From Dirofilaria immitis (Eukaryota > Nematoda > Chromadorea > Rhabditida > Onchocercidae): 64,000 bases of DNA. Positions 51,702 to 62,387 of this stretch are shown here, piece by piece. The stretch lies in assembly GCA_024305405.1 (NCBI GenBank), contig JAKNDB010000088.1:2126001-2190000 (forward strand), given 5' to 3'. The first letter of the stretch is position 1; the number at the start of each line of letters is the position of its first letter. The notes under the pieces were generated by a model, which ran no database searches, was not told where the DNA came from, and was given only the letters and a program-made list of their open reading frames with translations. The position numbers were made by a program, and so were the translations under genes.

Positions 51702-52154
51702 ATGATGAGTGGAACTTACATGCAAATTAAAAAGATCATCTCGATGAGTGATCTTGTGGATGAAATAACGATTGAAGAAGGAATGAGAAAAAATGGCTTT
51801 CGGACTAACTAGGTATGTCATAGTTTAATGTAAGATTTTTAAAACATTTTCCACATACATTACATTATGTATCTTAGAATTTGATATACCTATAATTTAA
51901 CTATAATTAGCCTACTTGATGTTTTCATTTTGATCACAAATAAAACATTTAATCGATAATTTGTTGTTAAATAATTATACGTTGAGCAGTCTTAGTATTG
52001 GATACTTTTTTTTGAAATTTTTTAGTTTTGTGTTTCTTATTTTTATTAAATTGTTTTAATTTGTTCTTAAAAAATACTTAACAATTTTTTAAATTTAACA
52101 TGTGCTCAGTTTTCAGTTGGACGCGAAGTACTATTTGAAGAAAAGCAAAAGTGA
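51131..52154 (+). CDS. mrpl-33: Mitochondrial ribosomal protein bL33m, left-arm copy
   Basis: bL33 is a small protein of the large mitoribosomal subunit. Three exons with consistent phases: 51,131-51,147 (GTAAGT donor), 51,508-51,611, 52,117-52,154. The product MPPKSKYVIVQLASVISGST..IWLRERTADKFRG..YDPAVGREVLFEEKQK follows human MRPL33 along its length: SKNILVRMVSEAGTG, then KRNRLREKL, YDPVVKQRVLF and EKKK. At 54 residues it is slightly shorter than the human protein. Intron 2 contains a (TA)n tract of about 58 bp. In this arm the run before the stop is A4 (CAAAAGTGA), ending the protein at EEKQK; the right-arm copy has A5 and a longer end, so one of the two is wrong or the paralogues differ. 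Confidence 0.85.
51640..51697. repeat. (TA)n microsatellite in mrpl-33 intron 2
   Basis: Uninterrupted alternating TA. The mirror copy at about 59,853-59,913 has nearly the same length, notable for a hypermutable repeat. Confidence 0.95.
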
Positions 52155-53224
52155 AAGGAAAAACGTCACTGCCAGAGAGTGTAAAGCGACGTTTCAATTT
52201 GATATGATTAAAAAGACATAAAAAAAAAAAAAAACATGTTTATAGCAGTTTTTTAATGTGAATGATTTGTTTTACTGTTCTCTGAGTATGATATTTGGTC
52301 TTGTAAAATTCAGGACTTAATAATGTATTTATTTTTTTAAACCCTATGGTGATTTGTTTTCATTTTTGGATATATTCTTCTATTTCAGAGATTATTTTCT
52401 GTTTATGGCGAAAAATTCTCTTCTGTTTATAAAATCTATTTTCAGAAAATCTCCATTTTTTTTCGGAAAAAAACTTTTTGAAGTCATTACTTTCTTTTGG
52501 AAAAAACTTTTTGAAGTCGTTACTAAAATTTTTTGAAGTCGCAAATTTATGCTTTTTTTCCTATGTCATCTTTCTTCTTAGTTTTCATCTTGAGTTTTGT
52601 TTGTGGGAATTTATTAGATTTCTATGATTTGTATATATAATTTTTGAAAAAAATGCATCTTAGTAAGATATGATTATAATCTTTTGTAGTTCTGAAAAAA
52701 ATAACCCGATTATTATAAATACAGTTAGACTCTTTCTTTTAGCACAAACAATTATAAATTCGTGTTACTAAATTTTTCAATTTTATTTTGGCAGTTTTTA
52801 GCTAAAATCGTCACAATCAGTTAATTTTTAATCCGATAAATCCTTCTTTAAAATGAATTTATATCTAGCATGCTTTTATTATATTATCGAAAATGCATTT
52901 TACTGACCAGTCTGAAGATTGTTTCCGCTATTTGTTAATTCTCACATTTATTTGTTATTATATAGTCATATTTGTTATGTATATATATTATAAAGATTTC
53001 CTCACACTTATTCTCACACTTCTGCAATTGATTGTCTTGTCACCATTTTTATTTACATATTCATTCATTTTTTGCTATACCTGATTATCTTTCAGGATTT
53101 CAATTCAGTCTTTGAAGCGATTTTATGAAGATTCATATGATGATATGCTTTCCTGAATCAGACATGTTCATTACATTTTCAATAAAAGTATTCCGGTGAT
53201 ACTTTTCATATCTTTTTCTTCAGG
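52155..53224. other. Non-coding stretch between mrpl-33 and the SRPRB fragment
   Basis: 3' flank of mrpl-33 followed by the start of the SRPRB repeat unit (from about 52,915). A hydrophobic frame at 52,893-53,084 is shared with the 46.6-kb unit but diverged. A 20-bp phrase around AAAAAACTTTTTGAAGTC is tandemly repeated at 52,468-52,540. Confidence 0.4.
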
Positions 53225-53446
53225 ATGGAGGACAAAGTTCGGAGTGAATCAATGGATAATAATAGGTTTGGTACAACAATTAAAATCTGGATTACTTGTA
53301 TAGTGATACTTGCATCAATATTTGCATTTATTTTGATGAGGTTTACTCGTGGTAATACAATTCTTATCGTGGGATTATGCGATTTTGGAAAAACTATGCT
53401 GTTTTCGAAGCTAATTAATTCAAGTAAATTTGATAAATTTTGTTGA
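53225..53446 (+). pseudogene. SRP receptor beta N-terminal fragment with intact P-loop
   Basis: Reads MEDKVRSESMDNNRFGTTIK, a transmembrane helix (IWITCIVILASIFAFILM), RFTRGN and TILIVGLCDFGKTMLFSKLI. GLCDFGKT is an intact G1 motif in the SRPRB style (human GLSDSGKT). A TTCAG acceptor directly precedes the ATG, and a GTAAAT donor-like site follows LINSS, so this may be a genuine first exon. However, no exon encoding G2-G5 is present in the following 800 bp or elsewhere in the arm, so I treat it as a truncated duplicate. Confidence 0.6.
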
Positions 53447-54265
53447 TTTTGATTGAAAAAATCGATAAGTCTCATTCGGGTTTGGGAATCTAATTATTTG
53501 TCCCAAAATATGACTTATTGTTACATCACATCAGTTTATAGTTGGGAATTCGTAAGCTCAATTATCCAGCTAAATTATATCAAGTATTATGAAACGCTTG
53601 TTTTCTTTATTTATGTGTTTAAAATGCTATCAGTGTTCTAATCCCATAAATCTTGCGAAAATGCAAGTTAGATGAGGCGGATGACATGTTACTTTTTGGT
53701 TTATATACCTATTCGAAATTATAGTGACATTTGTGAGATTTGGCTTATTTTATTTGAAATCTGAGAAAATGTCATTCAGCGTCTTTATCGGCTTAACCAA
53801 AAAGGGAAATCCTTAAACGAACACAACATATCTTACTAGAAATATGAGATGATACAATTATTTTCTGCATTAGTAAGAAAATTTGCAAATCGAGCAAAAA
53901 CATTGATGAAACCATTTCGACATATATATCAAACAAAAAAATGTATTGATACGATTCTCCTTTTTCCGCTAATATGGTCTCGTTTTAAAAGTACGGAAAA
54001 ATTGAAATCAAATGAAATTATGGAAAAAAAAATGTATAACAGCTTTGCATAAATTATTTCAAACAATACAATAACAGCAATTCAAATAAATTCATTTGAT
54101 ATAAAGGATAAAACAATGGTGTTAAACATTGGCCGAATAATCTCCCTTTCATTATTACGCGTGGATTGCTGTTTCTATTATAGTTAGATTGATTGACACT
54201 CCTACCTTAACGGGTATTTATATGTACAATTATTGGCGATTCATACAATTGAGGCTGACAGAAAT
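53447..54265. other. 3' part of the SRPRB repeat unit
   Basis: Short open frames (53,453-53,641; 53,849-54,052) are conserved only because the arms are identical; the equivalent region of the 46.5-47.6 kb unit is shortened and not open. The last 250 bp match 47,400-47,640. Confidence 0.45.
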
Positions 54266-54591
54266 GATTTAACATTATACGATACTTACAATGAAGAAAA
54301 CGCATTATCTGATTACCACAAAGTATTCGATCTTGCGAAGAAATTTTTATTTTTTTTAATTAATGTTTTTCTGAATAAATCGGCATTGAAGATTAAAGGT
54401 CTTGCTATCAATATTGGGAAATTCTGGCATTTCTAGCTTGTATTATAAGCATAACAAGTTATTCTCACTGGAGATCGCTGCAGATATTGTACAGCAAAGT
54501 TTGTGCAACTTGTATAACTAACGAAAAAATAGTATTGTAGCAAGGAGAAGGTCACAAGATCTTTATAAAATCATAAGAAAATATTTTGTTT

Positions 54592-54822
54592 GCCACTCAT
54601 TTATGTCCTCTCCTCTGCCTCTACATATTACCCCTTGTTTATCACATAGCACCATGTTTTCAGCGCCCACGGACCTCAATATTTCCAAACATGCAATTCC
54701 GGCTGCTCCAGCACCATTTATGATGATTTTAACGTTTTCTAATTTTTTCCTGCAATATCAAGAGCATTTTCTTTGCCAGCTGCAACAACCACTTCAGTTC
54801 CATGCTGGTCGTCGTGGAATAG
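54592..54822 (-). pseudogene. Bacterial-type malic enzyme fragment (putative Wolbachia-derived nuclear insert)
   Basis: The minus strand encodes LFHDDQHGTEVVVAAGKENA, then after a one-base slip at an A run (near 54,736) GKKLENVKIIINGAGAAGIA, followed by LRSVGAENMVLCDKQGVI. HDDQHGT and the GAGAAGIA dinucleotide-binding loop are hallmarks of bacterial NAD(P)-dependent malic enzymes; animal enzymes have NDDIQGT and GAGEAA instead. Only about 75 residues remain. The fragment interrupts a copy of the zinc-finger upstream repeat: flanks at 54,591 and 54,823 align with consecutive sequence at 57,179-57,187. The donor is inferred to be Wolbachia or another intracellular alphaproteobacterium; this cannot be settled without a search. 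Confidence 0.75.
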
Positions 54823-54905
54823 TCGCTTATTTACACGTTTATAGCAAAATATTCTCTAATGAAGTAAATAAAGTGAAACTTATAGATTAAAATTCACAGC
54901 AGAAA

Positions 54906-55440
54906 ATTTAAACTTAATTTGTTGTCAACTAACTTATCTTGATTGACTTCGAGTCGTCATTGTCGAATTTTTTGTCAAACTTAGGTAATTGAACCCCAAC
55001 CGCTTCCGTATGCACCCTTCGGCCTGCCGATCTTAGATCGATCTCATTCTGTTAATCGGTGAGTAATCGTATGCATTGACTAGGAACATCTTTACTTCTC
55101 TTCCCTTTAGCTTACTCATCTTATGATTTTGGGAGCTATTTACATTAATGTCTTTTTCAACATATATATATATATATATGTACAACTATTTACATGCTTC
55201 GGCACATTCCCGACCAAAAAGTACAATGCCTTCAGGCAGAGTCTTGTTCAGCCGGACATCGCCTCTTCATGACACTCCTAATCTTCGATGATATATTTTC
55301 GTTTGGATTCCTAGTTGTAATCTTCATCTTTTCATCAACCACTTGTTCCGTCGCCCTATCGTTGGCGTTCGATCACTGAAGTACTCCTGTTTCCATGTCT
55401 CCCAAAACTATTGAGTACCTTTAATGACCCCATTCAATAT
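54906..55440 (-). pseudogene. BEL/Pao debris in the spacer
   Basis: 55,437-55,190 on the minus strand is a third copy of the integrase tail relic. It has an internal deletion joining DRTPTIG directly to the VVDEKM-like part, with the LTR-like GGGAATGTGCCGAAGCATG next to it. Further on (about 55,065-54,925) a fragment reading EAVGVQLPKFDKKFDNDD may be a gag start, since LPKF entries are common there; that part is weak. Confidence 0.55.
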
Positions 55441-55800
55441 TTAATAAGTCGTTCCCTTGTATCCGGGTTTCCTATTTTAAATTCGTCCAGAGTTGTTGGT
55501 ATAATTGAGTTATTGGTATGATTAAAGAAGCGCTGGGGAATATGTGTTTGCGTACTGTGCATGCTTCAGCAGGCGATCATAGGTGGTATAATGTAAAGAT
55601 TGTGAAGTAAATGTGTGAGTTTAGGCAGACATGACAGGAAATTTTATTTAAAAAAAAAGAAATATCAGTAACTTATAAGCAAGCAACAACAATAATATTA
55701 AAAAATTATTGTAAATAAAGTTAAAACAAAAATAAAATATAAAAATTGACTAAATAGTGAGACATGGATAATCAACAATCTCGGTAACAGCAATGTATAT
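55441..55800. other. Unassigned part of the spacer
   Basis: No coding or repeat match recognised. Confidence 0.35.
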
Positions 55801-55859
55801 TTCAATTTCAAATCTTTCAAATGTTTATTTCATTAGTACGAAAATCTTTTATAAAATTT

Positions 55860-56831
55860 TAAATTTTTGTTCGATTTAAAACTACCACTGCATAAACAAC
55901 AACTGAAGAGTATCCTCTTTGCAATGAGTTACTATATGCTCTTTTAAATTTACACATTCTCAGCAGTGCATGGTTTCTCATCGGCATGACTCCGCCTATG
56001 TGATTGAGAATTGCGAGCAACTTTTCCCACATTCACTTTACGGCTATGAACTCGCATATGTCTTGTTAATGTTCTTTTTGAGTAAAATTTTTCTTACATT
56101 GTGGACAATTCTCGGACTTCTCACCGGTGTGAATTAGCATATGCCTCTTCAAATCTGATTTTCGAGTAAAATGTTTCTCACATTGCGAACAACTGTAAGG
56201 CTTCACACCGTTATGAATTTGCATATGGATTTTCAAATTCCATAATAGCGAGAAACTTCTCCCACATGTCGAACAAATGTATGGTTTCTCACCGGTATGA
56301 GTTAGCATATGCTTTTTCAAATTGCCTGCCATTTCTTTTCCGCATACATTACATTTCTTTTTCGCTTTCTTTTTTTCTTTTTCTTTCTTCATCCGCTTCT
56401 TGAATCCGTACATTCGATGGTTCACTTTGTTCATCATTCATTACTTTATTTAATTTACATTGATCCGCTGCTTCTTTTATGTTCACTTTTGGAATTGATA
56501 AATCTAACACTTCTGTTTGTTCGTCATCTGTTCCCATCACTGATAAGTCCAACGGTTCAGTTTGTTTCTCATTCACTCCCATCATTGATAAGTTCAATTG
56601 TTTTGTTATTTCTTCATTTAGTATTGATAAATCGAGCAGCTTCATCAGTTGTGGTTGCGCTTCCTCAAATTATCCTATATATTATATTAATTACCCATTT
56701 CATATTTCCTAAAATCTTGAAAACAATACTGTGTTAATTTTAATATACTATTTTTAATTAACTTACCGTTTGAATGTCGAACAATTGAAAAACGACGAAA
56801 AAGAACAGATGAAATGCATGCTCATAAACAT
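55860..56831 (-). pseudogene. Zinc-finger copy B, diverged and frame-broken
   Basis: Same architecture as copies A: signal-peptide-like exon at 56,831-56,767 (GTAAGT donor, same T5 run), then the main exon from about 56,663 with LLDLSI, QLNLSM, PLDLSV and VLDLSI motifs. Compared with A it lacks a block of about 13 residues after the fourth motif. It shifts frame in the Lys-coding A/G-rich run near 56,370-56,390, so the N-terminal frame ends as RKRKKESEKEM while the fingers lie in another frame. Fingers 1-3 are intact and carry the linker HTGEKPY where A has HTSEKPY. Finger 4 has the same stop as in A. Either a pseudogene or, if the A/G run is misread, a functional paralogue. Confidence 0.65.
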
Positions 56832-58103
56832 TCTCGCAATCTCTAAAAAATATTCAAGTTTAGCAGCATACGACACAATTATATCGAAGAAATATCTGAT
56901 TGTGCGTCCTACAAAGAATTCGATCTTCAGAAGAAATTTTTTCTAACAAATGTTTTTCTAAATAAATTACATTTGAAAAATACAACCAATATTGATAAAA
57001 TACGGCATTCCTCATTTATATCATATACATGACAAGTTATTTTTACTGAAAATCAGCTCAAGATATTCTACAGCAAAATTTGTACAACTTGTATAACTAA
57101 AGAAAAAATAATATTGTAGCAGAGAAAAGGTCAAAAGGTCTTTAGAAAATTATAGGAAAATAATTTTGTTTTCAAGACTCGTTTATTTACATGTTTATAG
57201 CAAAATATTCTCTAAGGAAGCAAATAAAGTGAAGCTTATAGATTAAAATTTGTAAAAGAAAATTTAATGCAAGAATAACTTGGTCATTTCTGTCAGCCTC
57301 AATTGTATGAATCGCCAATAATTGTACATATAAATACCCGTTAAGGTAGGAGTGTCAATCAATCTAACTATAATAGAAACAGCAATCCACGCGTAATAAT
57401 GAAAGGGAGATTATTCGGCCAATGTTTAACACCATTGTTTTATCCTTTATATCAAATGAATTTATTTGAATTGCTGTTATTGTATTGTTTGAAATAATTT
57501 ATGCAAAGCTGTTATACATTTTTTTTCCATAATTTCATTTGATTTCAATTTTTCCGTACTTTTAAAACGAGACCATATTAGCGGAAAAAGGAGAATCGTA
57601 TCAATACATTTTTTTGTTTGATATATATGTCGAAATGGTTTCATCAATGTTTTTGCTCGATTTGCAAATTTTCTTACTAATGCAGAAAATAATTGTATCA
57701 TCTCATATTTCTAGTAAGATATGTTGTGTTCGTTTAAGGATTTCCCTTTTTGGTTAAGCCGATAAAGACGCTGAATGACATTTTCTCAGATTTCAAATAA
57801 AATAAGCCAAATCTCACAAATGTCACTATAATTTCGAATAGGTATATAAACCAAAAAGTAACATGTCATCCGCCTCATCTAACTTGCATTTTCGCAAGAT
57901 TTATGGGATTAGAACACTGATAGCATTTTAAACACATAAATAAAGAAAACAAGCGTTTCATAATACTTGATATAATTTAGCTGGATAATTGAGCTTACGA
58001 ATTCCCAACTATAAACTGATGTGATGTAACAATAAGTCATATTTTGGGACAAATAATTAGATTCCCAAACCCGAATGAGACTTATCGATTTTTTCAATCA
58101 AAA

Positions 58104-58325
58104 TCAACAAAATTTATCAAATTTACTTGAATTAATTAGCTTCGAAAACAGCATAGTTTTTCCAAAATCGCATAATCCCACGATAAGAATTGTATTACCA
58201 CGAGTAAACCTCATCAAAATAAATGCAAATATTGATGCAAGTATCACTATACAAGTAATCCAGATTTTAATTGTTGTACCAAACCTATTATTATCCATTG
58301 ATTCACTCCGAACTTTGTCCTCCAT
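58104..58325 (-). pseudogene. SRP receptor beta N-terminal fragment, right-arm copy
   Basis: Mirror of 53,225-53,446 with the same protein sequence, including GLCDFGKT. The A/T run just upstream is one base longer than in the left arm (A6 versus T5 near 58,335). Confidence 0.6.
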
Positions 58326-59342
58326 CCTGAAGAAAAAAGATATGAAAAGTATCACCGGAATACTTTTATTGAAAAAATGTAATGAACATGTCTGATTCAG
58401 GAAAGCATATCATCATATGAATCTTCATAAAATCGCTTCAAAGACTGAATTGAAATCCTGAAAGATAATCAGGTATAGCAAAAAATGAATGAATATGTAA
58501 ATAAAAATGGTGACAAGACAATCAATTGCAGAAGTGTGAGAATAAGTGTGAGGAAATCTTTATAATATATATACATAACAAATATGACTATATAATAACA
58601 AATAAATGTGAGAATTAACAAATAGCGGAAACAATCTTCAGACTGGTCAGTAAAATGCATTTTCGATAATATAATAAAAGCATGCTAGATATAAATTCAT
58701 TTTAAAGAAGGATTTATCGGATTAAAAATTAACTGATTGTGACGATTTTAGCTAAAACTGCCAAAATAAAATTGAAAAATTTAGTAACACGAATTTATAA
58801 TTGTTTGTGCTAAAAGAAAGAGTCTAACTGTATTTATAATAATCGGGTTATTTTTTCAGAACTACAAAAGATTATAATCATATCTTACTAAGATGCATTT
58901 TTTTTCAAAAATTATATATACAAATCATAGAAATCTAATAAATTCCCACAAACAAAACTCAAGATGAAAACTAAGAAGAAAGATGACATAGGAAAAAAAG
59001 CATAAATTTGCGACTTCAAAAAATTTTAGTAACGACTTCAAAAAGTTTTTTCCAAAAAGAAAGTAATGACTTCAAAAAGTTTTTCCGAAAAAAAATGGAG
59101 ATTTTCTGAAAATAGATTTTATAAACAGAAGAGAATTTTTCGCCATAAACAGAAAATAATCTCTGAAATAGAAGAATATATCCAAAAATGAAAACAAATC
59201 ACCATAGGGTTTAAAAAATAAATACATTATTAAGTCCTGAATTTTACAAGACCAAATATCATACTCAGAGAACAGTAAAACAAATCATTCACATTAAAAA
59301 ACTGCTATAAACATGTTTTTTTTTTTTTTTATGTCTTTTTAA

Positions 59343-59849
59343 TCATATCAAATTGAAACGTCGCTTTACACTCTCTGGCAGTGACGTTTTTCCTTTCACT
59401 TTTTGCTTTTCTTCAAATAGTACTTCGCGTCCAACTGAAAACTGAGCACATGTTAAATTTAAAAAATTGTTAAGTATTTTTAAGAACAAATTAAAACAAT
59501 TTAATAAAAATAAGAAACACAAAACTAAAAAATTTCAAAAAAAAAGTATCCAATACTAAGACTGCTCAACGTATAATTATTTAACAACAAATTATCGATT
59601 AAATGTTTTATTTGTGATCAAAATGAAAACATCAAGTAGGCTAATTATAGTTAAATTATAGGTATATCAAATTCTAAGATACATAATGTAATGTATGTGG
59701 AAAATGTTTTAAAAATCTTACATTAAACTATGACATACCTAGTTAGTCCGAAAGCCATTTTTTCTCATTCCTTCTTCAATCGTTATTTCATCCACAAGAT
59801 CACTCATCGAGATGATCTTTTTAATTTGCATGTAAGTTCCACTCATCAT

Positions 59850-59916
<67 letters not shown>

Positions 59917-60421
59917 CAAAGAATCCATATAAATTAATTACCTGCCGGATCATAAAATATTCCACGGAATTTATCAGCAGTTCTTTCACGTAGCCATATT
60001 CGTGTAGAACCCGATATAACACTGGCTAATTGCACTATTACATACCTGAAAATTAAAATTGAGAAAGGAGATTCTTACAAGCAAAAAAGAGGATGGATAA
60101 AAATGAATAGCTTCCATGCAATATTATATTATCGACGTTATTAAAAAGTTATGAAAGTGCTAGTAGGTGGATTAAGGCGTAATTATTTCACGACGACATT
60201 TCCAATTACTTTCATTGCATTTTGACTATGCTATATCGAATGGCAGTAGGAAAGAATAATTACATGATATATATGGTTAATTGCAAATACGAATTAATAA
60301 GTTACTAAATGAATAAGACAATTATATAAAACTACGTTACACTATGTGATTGCTAAAATACTGGCATATCGAACTACGGAAATTTTTACAAAGATTTTAC
60401 TTACTTCGATTTTGGAGGCAT
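59343..60421 (-). CDS. mrpl-33: Mitochondrial ribosomal protein bL33m, right-arm copy
   Basis: Exons 60,421-60,405, 60,045-59,942 and 59,434-59,343, identical to the left copy through VGREVLFEEKQK. Here the run before the left-arm stop has five A, so translation continues VKGKTSLPESVKRRFNLI to a TGA at 59,343, adding 18 residues. The human protein ends at about the position of the left-arm stop, which slightly favours the shorter form; the basic extension is nevertheless plausible for a ribosomal protein. If both copies are real the organism has two loci for this gene; if the palindrome is an assembly product there is one. Confidence 0.83.
59853..59913. repeat. (TA)n microsatellite, right arm
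   Basis: Mirror of 51,640-51,697, in intron 2 of the right mrpl-33 copy. Confidence 0.95.
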
Positions 60422-61350
60422 CTTTACGAACGAATGAAAATTGAACTGCACAAAAATATTAGATCGTAGGGGTAAGATCCGACGAAATACAAAAAATCGG
60501 AGTAGCTACTTTTCTTGCAGTTTAGACATGCTACCAAAATGAAAACCTTGATCCCACTATCATGAACTTTCTGAATATTTCTTAAAACATATGAGGACTG
60601 ATGACGTCAGTTAGAGAACTGATGAAGAAACATTCGACATTTTAATTCATCTATTTATTTCCTCTTCCTGATAGACATTATAATCGAATTATTTTACTTC
60701 ATCTATCTGAAAAAAAAGCCTTAATTGTTACTACTAGCATAAACCAACAAATAATTTAAAGAAAGTATTGCTTGAATTGTCTCGTAATCTTTCCCCGAAT
60801 TTATTTTTAAGCCATCTAACATATAGTTAGATCATTGAATGATCAGATTAATCATCGTGGCATATTAAGACGAATATTCCTTAGCTGCATTGCTATGTTT
60901 AATGAACTTTTGTTTACTTCGAGATCTTTATCGGTGCTTATCACTCATCAACATATTAGCATTGAATGAAAAATAGTGAGGAATTAATGTAATTTTCCAA
61001 CAAAATAATGTCGAAGAGTGGAGAAAAACAAAAAGTCCAGTAAATTTATTGCTTATGCAATGATATGATCCAAATTTCTTGAGGAATGATATCATTCAAT
61101 TTTGGCAAATGATCTTTTCTGATAAAATGCAAATAAATTAATTATTCCAAGATTTCTAACATAAATATCGCTGAATTCACAAATTTCACAAGATGCTTCT
61201 CACTTTGATAATAGTCATTTGAGAAAAAAAGAATGATATATTTGTTAAATTTATTTTAGATATATAAATCGATATAAGCAATAATGCTCAATTAATAAAA
61301 TTATAGTTTATTTCAACATTAAAACTTGGCTATATTATTGTTTATATTAG
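60422..61350. other. Non-coding flank of right-arm mrpl-33
   Basis: Mirror of 50,203-51,130; no coding signal recognised. Confidence 0.35.
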
Positions 61351-61489
61351 TTAAGAAATTAATTCTTGCAATATTTTCTTTTGACTTGGACTAGCATGAA
61401 AGGTCGACAATTCTAGGAGTGTTTTAATACAAAAATATCGTGCCAGTGTGTTAGCATAATTAAGAATAGCATCTCGAACTTCTGGATCA
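61351..61489 (-). CDS. Orphan last-exon-like frame, right-arm copy
   Basis: Mirror of 50,064-50,202, same 45-residue reading to the TAA. Confidence 0.33.
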
Positions 61490-61564
61490 CTACAATTTTA
61501 TTATACATATATATGCATATTTTACATCAATGTCTTTTTAAACATTTTTATCTATATACAACTA

Positions 61565-61978
61565 TTAACATGCTTCGGCACATTCCCGACTGAAAAAGTA
61601 CAATGCCTTCAGGCAGAGTCTTGTTCAACCAGACATCGCCTCTTCATGACACTCCTAATCTTCGGTGATATATTTTCGTTTGGATTCGTGGTTATATTTT
61701 TCACCTTTTATCAACCACATTTGTTGCGTTGTCGACATCGAGAGGATATAGCATGTTGATTGTCCTCCCTAAGTAATTTCTGTTGGACATTTTCACCAAT
61801 GCAGTTCTTACTATCCCATCTCTTCCCTTTTTGAGTTCTCTTACTAACTTCTATAATCCTTCAGGAGTGTCTGTTTCATCTACCAATACAATTTTTCCTA
61901 TTGTTGGCGTTCGATCTCTGAGGCTTGCTAAGTACTTCGTTTCCACGTTTCCCAAAACGTATCGAGTCAAACATGATT
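61565..61978 (-). pseudogene. BEL/Pao integrase tail relic, right-arm copy
   Basis: Mirror of 49,575-49,990 with the same stops and shifts, showing that the element decayed before the arms were duplicated. Confidence 0.7.
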
Positions 61979-62010
61979 ATTATTTTTTCAAGAAAAATAT
62001 TGCGGTGATA

Positions 62011-62183
62011 AAGTTTGGTACAACAATTAAAATCTAGATTACTTGTATAGTGGATACTTGCATATATTTTGATGAGAAGGTTTACTCGTAATAATACAAT
62101 TCTTATTATGGAATTATACGATTCTGGAAAAACTATACTGTTTTCGAAGCTAATTAATCCAAGTAAATATTGTTTTCATCTCT
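62011..62183 (+). pseudogene. SRP receptor beta-like fragment, right-arm copy
   Basis: Mirror of 49,370-49,542, including the in-frame TAG and LYDSGKTILFSKL. Confidence 0.6.
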
Positions 62184-62387
62184 AATACTGAAATACATCA
62201 TTTCGAATATTCCTCTCGATACAATTGTTATTTATTGATCGGAAGCTTCCAACTTTTGTGCTGTCGTATTTTTCGATTATGCGGCAATGATGACTTTCAT
62301 AAAATGTAAAATTCTATATTCATGATTAAATAATAAAATCCAATTGATGAAATACGTGGAAGTGATGTATATTTCAGTTTCAGATCT

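Larger units (their letters stand above)
47550..54265 (+). repeat. Left arm of a near-perfect palindrome
   Basis: Every landmark here recurs inverted in 57,285-64,000 with coordinate sums of 111,550-111,553: zinc-finger gene, BEL/Pao tail, mrpl-33, (TA)n tract, SRPRB fragments. Homology ends sharply near 54,265, where left and right diverge after TGACAGAAATGA. The outer end is undefined because the right arm reaches the window edge. Differences I found are all homopolymer lengths (for example near 48,225, 52,150, 53,216 and 54,030). Confidence 0.95.
54266..57284. repeat. Palindrome spacer
   Basis: About 3.0 kb not shared in inverted form between the arms. It is built from diverged copies of arm material: a degenerate copy of the zinc-finger upstream region at about 54,290-54,905 and a zinc-finger copy with its upstream region at 57,284 down to 55,800. 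BEL/Pao debris lies between them. Confidence 0.8.

Noticed and set aside
51531..51812. 93-codon plus frame crossing the (TA)n tract
   Set aside because: Out-of-frame reading through mrpl-33 exon 2 and its intron.
53849..54052. 67-codon frame present in both palindrome arms
   Set aside because: Conservation reflects arm identity only; the diverged copy of the unit at 46.5-47.6 kb does not keep it open.
54603..54890. 95-codon plus-strand frame over the malic-enzyme fragment
   Set aside because: Antisense to the recognisable HDDQHGT / GAGAAGIA reading.
54974..54995. Minus-strand sequence resembling the nematode spliced leader SL1 (GGTTCAATTACCTAAGTTTG)
   Set aside because: It differs from SL1 at three of 22 positions, lacks an SL RNA donor and the expected downstream snRNA-like part, and can be read as a retroelement gag fragment (LPKFDKKF).
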